This document shows positions 7,620 through 10,142 of a stretch of 10,142 nucleotides of DNA, piece by piece. How positions within the stretch are numbered: position 1 is the first letter of the stretch; the number at the start of each line of letters is the position of its first letter. The notes beneath the pieces are model-generated. The model ran no database searches, was not told the DNA's origin, and saw nothing but the letters and a program-made list of their open reading frames with translations. The DNA is from an uncultured Bacteroidales bacterium (GTDB lineage: Bacteria > Bacteroidota > Bacteroidia > Bacteroidales > F082): NCBI GenBank assembly GCA_937896505.1, contig CALBNP010000057.1, forward strand, positions 1 to 10,142, read 5' to 3'. The translations under genes and the position numbers were made by a program.

Positions 7620-7640
7620 AAAATGTTAAATCAACATTTT
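7620..7640 (-). terminator. Possible weak terminator hairpin downstream of the ATPase gene
   Basis: The arms AAAATGTT (7620-7627) and AACATTTT (7633-7640) form an eight-pair stem with a five-base loop. On the minus strand the stem runs into T-rich sequence (TTTTTAGG), as expected for the end of the ATPase transcript some 140 bases after its stop codon. The stem has almost no G-C pairs, so it would be weak alone. A second dyad lies just before it in the direction of transcription. Confidence 0.3.
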
Positions 7641-7644
7641 ATTA

Positions 7645-7659
7645 TATTGATTATCAATA
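7645..7659. repeat. AT-rich palindrome TATTGAT-T-ATCAATA
   Basis: Two seven-base arms are perfect inverted copies around a single central T. After a two-base mismatch on each side, four more bases pair. It could be the upper part of a terminator region or a protein-binding site; the sequence does not decide which. Confidence 0.4.
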
Positions 7660-7778
7660 ATATAACACAACATAAACACTACAAATAAAAACAACAATTT
7701 TGCATTAATATTGGGCGCAACCTCACACCTTTTATATTAATAAGGCTAATTATGACAAGCACATGTTCAAAAGTGTGT

Positions 7779-9041
7779 CTATATTCCTGAATCAAGGAAT
7801 TGGAACAATCCCATGTAAACGATGCCCTTGTCATCGGTATAGGCGGCTATGTCGTCGCCAGTAATGATGATCTTCTGGAAGCTGTCGTCCACTTTCAGCA
7901 AGGGGCGAAGTTCTTGATTCCGTTTTTCTTCATCGTCCATTTTGTAGGCCGATTGGATATAGAATTTGTCCCTTCCGTTTTGGGCGATGAAATCGATTTC
8001 GTATTGTATGTATTCCATTTTGCCATTGCGCATCTCTCGGCTTTCCACCAATCCGATATCTACATTTAAACTTCTCATCCTCAGTTCATTGTAGATAATA
8101 TTTTCCATAATATGAGTAATTTCCTGCTGACGGAAGTTCAGTTTGGCATTGCGCAACCCTACATCAACGGAATAGTATTTTTTGATGCTCTCAAAATACT
8201 TGTTTCCCTTAATGTTGAAGCGTTTGGTTCCTTCAAAAAGGAAAGCATTCTCAAGGTAGGAAATGTAATTGCCGATGGTTTCGGAGTTGATTTTCGTTTT
8301 TTGGATACTTTGCAACACGTTGCTGACACGGTTGGGATTGGTCAACGATCCAACGGAGGAACAGAGCGCATCAGCGAGATCCGACAGGGCTTCGCGGTTT
8401 TTCACATGATTGCGCTCCACTACATCGTCAAGATAGGTTTTGTTCCAAAGACGTTGCAAGTATGCTACTTTCTGCTCTGGAGCGTGATGGCGGAGCAGTC
8501 CTGGCATACCACCGTAAGTATAGTATTCCTTCCAAAGTTCGCTGACGGTTTCGGTTCGATTTGAGCGAAACTCCTTGAATGAAAGCGGATAAACCCTCAC
8601 TTCATCGCCACGCCCCCTAAAGATAGTTCGGATGTCGGACGACAGGAAATGCGAGTTGCTGCCAGTGATGTAAACATCGACATTGTCCTTGGCATTCAGT
8701 CCATTGACGATTTTCTCGAAGCCATCGACTTCTTGCACCTCATCGAGGATGACATAATAATTGGTGTTTGACGAAACGATGCGGCTGTAAAGGAAATCCT
8801 TTAAAGCCTTATGGTCAGTGAGGTCGCCGTAGATTTCCTCATCATCGTCCAAGTCGAAGGAAACGATGATGATGTTTTGTTCAGGTATGCCTTGAGAAAG
8901 CAGATAGTCTTTGAAAATGCGCTTCAGTAGCCACGACTTTCCGCATCGTCTGAGTCCAGTGACGATTTTCACCTCGCCATTGTCCATCCGGTCTATGAGT
9001 TTCTGGAGATAAATCTCACGTTTGATATAGGTATTGTCCAT
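7779..9041 (-). CDS. AAA_14/DUF4143-type ATPase
   Basis: This 420-residue protein matches the architecture of a family common in Bacteroidales and other anaerobes: an N-terminal AAA ATPase (AAA_14) and a C-terminal DUF4143 domain with a PD-(D/E)XK nuclease-like fold. Visible motifs are Walker A GLRRCGKS (29-36), Walker B YYVILDEVQ (95-103) and a sensor-like ITGSNS (125-130). These are followed by the family signature FRGRGDEVRVYPLSFKEF (141-158) and YGGMPGL (176-182). The C-terminal part has ENIIYNEL (313-320), YEIDFI (347-352) and FYIQSAY (360-366). Asp350 fits the nuclease-like motif, but the usual E-x-K is Q-S-A, so cleavage activity is doubtful. No signal peptide or membrane segment is seen. 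The cellular role of the family is not established. The ATG lies close to a -7 element in the flanking tandem repeat. Such genes often vary in position between strains. Confidence 0.9.
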   Translation of the reverse strand: MDNTYIKREIYLQKLIDRMDNGEVKIVTGLRRCGKSWLLKRIFKDYLLSQGIPEQNIIIVSFDLDDDEEIYGDLTDHKALKDFLYSRIVSSNTNYYVILDEVQEVDGFEKIVNGLNAKDNVDVYITGSNSHFLSSDIRTIFRGRGDEVRVYPLSFKEFRSNRTETVSELWKEYYTYGGMPGLLRHHAPEQKVAYLQRLWNKTYLDDVVERNHVKNREALSDLADALCSSVGSLTNPNRVSNVLQSIQKTKINSETIGNYISYLENAFLFEGTKRFNIKGNKYFESIKKYYSVDVGLRNAKLNFRQQEITHIMENIIYNELRMRSLNVDIGLVESREMRNGKMEYIQYEIDFIAQNGRDKFYIQSAYKMDDEEKRNQELRPLLKVDDSFQKIIITGDDIAAYTDDKGIVYMGLFQFLDSGI

Positions 9042-9043
9042 TC

Positions 9044-9139
9044 TCTATCCGAAATTTTCTGCAAAATTACAATAAATTTCGGTTTCAGTACATCGTCTAT
9101 CCGAAATTTACTGTAAAATTACAACAAATATCGGTTTCA
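9044..9139. repeat. Two-copy tandem repeat, 52-base period
   Basis: Copies begin at 9044 and 9096. Over the first 44 bases they agree at 40 positions; the last eight bases of each unit differ. Each copy holds an inverted pair: CCGAAATTT at 9049-9057 with AAATTTCGG at 9074-9082 (perfect), and CCGAAATTT at 9101-9109 with AAATATCGG at 9126-9134 (one mismatch). Between the arms lies a -7-like element on the minus strand. The repeat sits between the ATPase start and the dehydrogenase stop. It could be a double operator, a duplicated promoter or the trace of an insertion. Confidence 0.9.
9062..9069 (-). promoter_or_regulatory. Putative -7 element for the ATPase gene
   Basis: TAATTTTG on the minus strand fits TAnnTTTG and lies about 20 bases upstream of the ATPase ATG, giving a very short untranslated leader. 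No clear -33 TTTG was found 19-21 bases further upstream. The matching position in the second repeat copy reads TAATTTTA and so departs from the consensus by one base. A dyad surrounds the element, so a bound protein could block it. Confidence 0.4.
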
Positions 9140-9172
9140 AGACTCGTTTGGATATGCAATCAGGGTAGTATA

Positions 9173-9937
9173 TTACCGCGCCACAAGTCCGCCATCCACA
9201 AGATAATGACCGCCCGTGCAGAAACTTGATGCGTCGGAGGCAAGAAAATACATCACTTCGGCCACTTCTTCCGGATAGCCCGACTTCCCTCTTGCATACA
9301 GTTTGTCTTCTTCCTTCCAAAGGTCATCGGCAGTGCAACCGTTTTCTTTTGCCACTCGCTGGAAAAGGTTTTCGGCCAAAGGGGTGTGAATGGTCCCTGC
9401 ACAAACAGCATTGACACGAATGTTCTTTGGCCCAAGGTCGATGGAAAGGCTACGCGTGATTTGTCCGAGAGCGCCCTTGGTCATGCCGTAGGCGAAGCTA
9501 TTCGGCTTGCCGACAAACCATTGGTCGGAAGCATTAATGACGACCGTGCCGCCGCCCGCTTCAATCAGGCGTGGCACTGCCTCGCGCAAGGTGTTGACCG
9601 TCCCATAGATGTTGGTCTGAACCATAAGGTCAAGTTCTTCATCGGTGATGTCGAGCAAGGTGTTACGGCGATGTATGCCCGCATTGGCGATAATGCTATC
9701 TATCTTGCCGAAACGCGAAACGGTAGCCACGACCGCACGGTGGATGTCTTCCCTATTTCTCGTATTGCCTTCCGAAAAAAGCAAACGGTCTGCCACATCC
9801 AAAGTCTCCATTAATGAATTTGCTGCTTCCACATTAATGTCCATAAAAGAGACATTCCAACCTTCATGGACGAATTTTGCGACTGCTGCCGCTCCTAATC
9901 CGGTCGATCCACCGGTGATAAATACTGTTTTGCTCAT
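9173..9937 (-). CDS. Short-chain dehydrogenase/reductase (classical SDR, FabG-like)
   Basis: This is a cytosolic NAD(P)-dependent oxidoreductase of the classical SDR family; 254 residues is the usual length. The cofactor motif TGGSTGLG is at 8-15 and NAG at 85-87. The catalytic tetrad is Asn109, Ser137, Tyr150 and Lys154 (YGMTK). Asp33 at the end of the second strand suggests a preference for NAD(H). The C-terminus has the typical FLASDASSFCTGGHYLVDGG. Two usual family residues are changed: the Asp after strand three is Asn58, and the Pro of the VNAVxPG motif is Ala180. The substrate cannot be read from the sequence; sugar or polyol dehydrogenases, hydroxysteroid dehydrogenases and 3-oxoacyl-ACP reductases share this pattern. 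There is no fatty-acid or sugar gene beside it. It runs in the same direction as the ATPase gene, 131 bases upstream of it. Confidence 0.93.
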   Translation of the reverse strand: MSKTVFITGGSTGLGAAAVAKFVHEGWNVSFMDINVEAANSLMETLDVADRLLFSEGNTRNREDIHRAVVATVSRFGKIDSIIANAGIHRRNTLLDITDEELDLMVQTNIYGTVNTLREAVPRLIEAGGGTVVINASDQWFVGKPNSFAYGMTKGALGQITRSLSIDLGPKNIRVNAVCAGTIHTPLAENLFQRVAKENGCTADDLWKEEDKLYARGKSGYPEEVAEVMYFLASDASSFCTGGHYLVDGGLVAR

Positions 9938-9994
9938 TTTATCGTTGAATTTATTAATCTCACAAAAAGACGAATCTTATGATTGTTTAAATTG

Positions 9995-10011
9995 CAAAAA
10001 TAACAAAAATA
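9995..10011 (-). promoter_or_regulatory. Possible promoter region of the dehydrogenase gene
   Basis: Two overlapping-register candidates for a minus-strand -7 element, both TATTTTTG, occupy 10002-9995 and 10011-10004. Neither has a TTTG 19-21 bases upstream. A start from either would give an untranslated leader of about 50-65 bases before the ATG at 9937. The A-rich composition makes chance matches likely. Confidence 0.3.
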
Positions 10012-10053
10012 CACTTGTGAAGCCACACATTAGGGCATTTCTAAATAAAACTC

Positions 10054-10084
10054 TTTGATAATCAAATAAATATTTGTATATTTG
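10054..10084 (+). promoter_or_regulatory. Bacteroidota-type promoter facing right
   Basis: TTTG at 10054-10057 and TATATTTG at 10077-10084 are separated by 19 bases, an exact fit to the Bacteroidota vegetative pattern TTTG-N19-21-TAnnTTTG. Transcription would start near 10091, about 13 bases before the ATG at 10104. Two perfect palindromes overlap the promoter: TTTGAT-A-ATCAAA (10054-10066) and CAAATA-AA-TATTTG (10063-10076). They could be operators, though AT-rich sequence makes short palindromes common. Confidence 0.7.
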
Positions 10085-10103
10085 CCAAAAATTTGAAGAG
10101 AAA

Positions 10104-10142
10104 ATGGACACATGCAAAAGGGCATACAGAAAGCTTGGCAAC
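10104..10142 (+). CDS. Start of an unidentified gene, cut by the window edge
   Basis: An ATG at 10104 opens a frame giving MDTCKRAYRKLGN before the window ends. It sits about 20 bases after a strong -7 element, which supports a gene starting here. A second ATG at 10112 in another frame (MQKGIQKAWQ) is an alternative start. Thirteen codons are too few to assign a family. The gene is divergent from the dehydrogenase and shares its intergenic region, so a regulator of that gene is conceivable, but nothing seen supports this directly. Confidence 0.4.
   Translation, partial: MDTCKRAYRKLGN

Larger units (their letters stand above)
7568..7778. other. AT-rich intergenic stretch without a recognised gene
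   Basis: This 211-base stretch separates the stop of the ATPase gene from the putative rpsL promoter. It has no open frame worth calling and no tRNA-like structure was seen. It contains three inverted repeats: 7705-7711 with 7734-7740 (TTAATAT arms), 7645-7659 and 7620-7640, the last two annotated separately. They may contribute to ending transcription of the ATPase gene or insulating the ribosomal promoter. Confidence 0.5.

Noticed and set aside
7568..7778. A tRNA or other known stable RNA in the AT-rich gap.
   Set aside because: No cloverleaf arms, T-loop motif or CCA end were found on either strand by eye.
7783..7800. Inverted repeat ATTCCT-GAATCA-AGGAAT as an intrinsic terminator of the ATPase gene.
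   Set aside because: It lies within the last codons, next to the TAG stop, and is not followed by a T-run on the minus strand, so it is more likely incidental.
8112..8564. A 150-codon plus-strand open frame opposite the ATPase gene.
   Set aside because: The minus-strand ATPase has clear Walker motifs across the same region, so the opposite frame is a shadow.
9044..9139. Possible CRISPR array.
   Set aside because: There are only two copies, 52 bases apart, with just 8 unshared bases between cores. There is no spacer-length unique sequence and no cas gene.
9645..10058. A 137-codon plus-strand frame running across the SDR start into the intergenic region.
   Set aside because: Most of it is antisense to the SDR N-terminus with its cofactor motif. 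The remainder is low-complexity Lys/Asn-rich sequence from AT-rich DNA.

Overview
The window comes from a bacterium of the phylum Bacteroidota, most likely order Bacteroidales. Three things point there. The ribosomal proteins have Bacteroidales-like sequences (for example HPMGGGEGR in L2 and the S12 and S7 sequences). The start codons are preceded by A/T-rich sequence rather than Shine-Dalgarno boxes. Several -7 elements match the Bacteroidota sigma consensus TAnnTTTG. The genus cannot be fixed from the sequence; a Prevotellaceae- or Muribaculaceae-like gut organism is a guess.

Positions 1-7293 (minus strand) hold a fused str/S10 ribosomal operon read right to left: rpsL, rpsG, fusA, rpsJ, rplC, rplD, rplW, rplB, rpsS, rplV, rpsC. 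The genes are packed with gaps of 2-44 bases and one 10-base overlap (rplC/rplD). The operon continues past the left edge, where rplP is expected. No tuf gene lies between fusA and rpsJ. The products are small- and large-subunit ribosomal proteins plus the translocase EF-G, so this is one translation-machinery transcription unit.

Positions 7294-7778 carry no convincing protein gene. The part next to rpsL (about 7294-7567) looks like a long transcribed leader. It starts at a -7 element followed by a GC-rich stretch and can fold into a nested, multi-branched RNA (outer helix 7398-7409 with 7516-7526, plus internal helices). It also has a GNRA-capped hairpin close to rpsL. This leader is the best candidate for an undescribed element, possibly an autoregulatory ribosomal-protein leader. 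The rest (7568-7778) is very AT-rich, with inverted repeats that may end the upstream gene.

Positions 7779-9937 (minus strand) hold two accessory genes: an AAA_14/DUF4143-type ATPase and a short-chain dehydrogenase/reductase. Between them is a 52-base-period tandem repeat; each copy contains a CCGAAATTT dyad around a -7-like element. Beyond the dehydrogenase is a divergent intergenic region with a near-perfect Bacteroidota promoter facing right, overlapped by two small palindromes. It leads into a gene of which only about 13 codons are inside the window.
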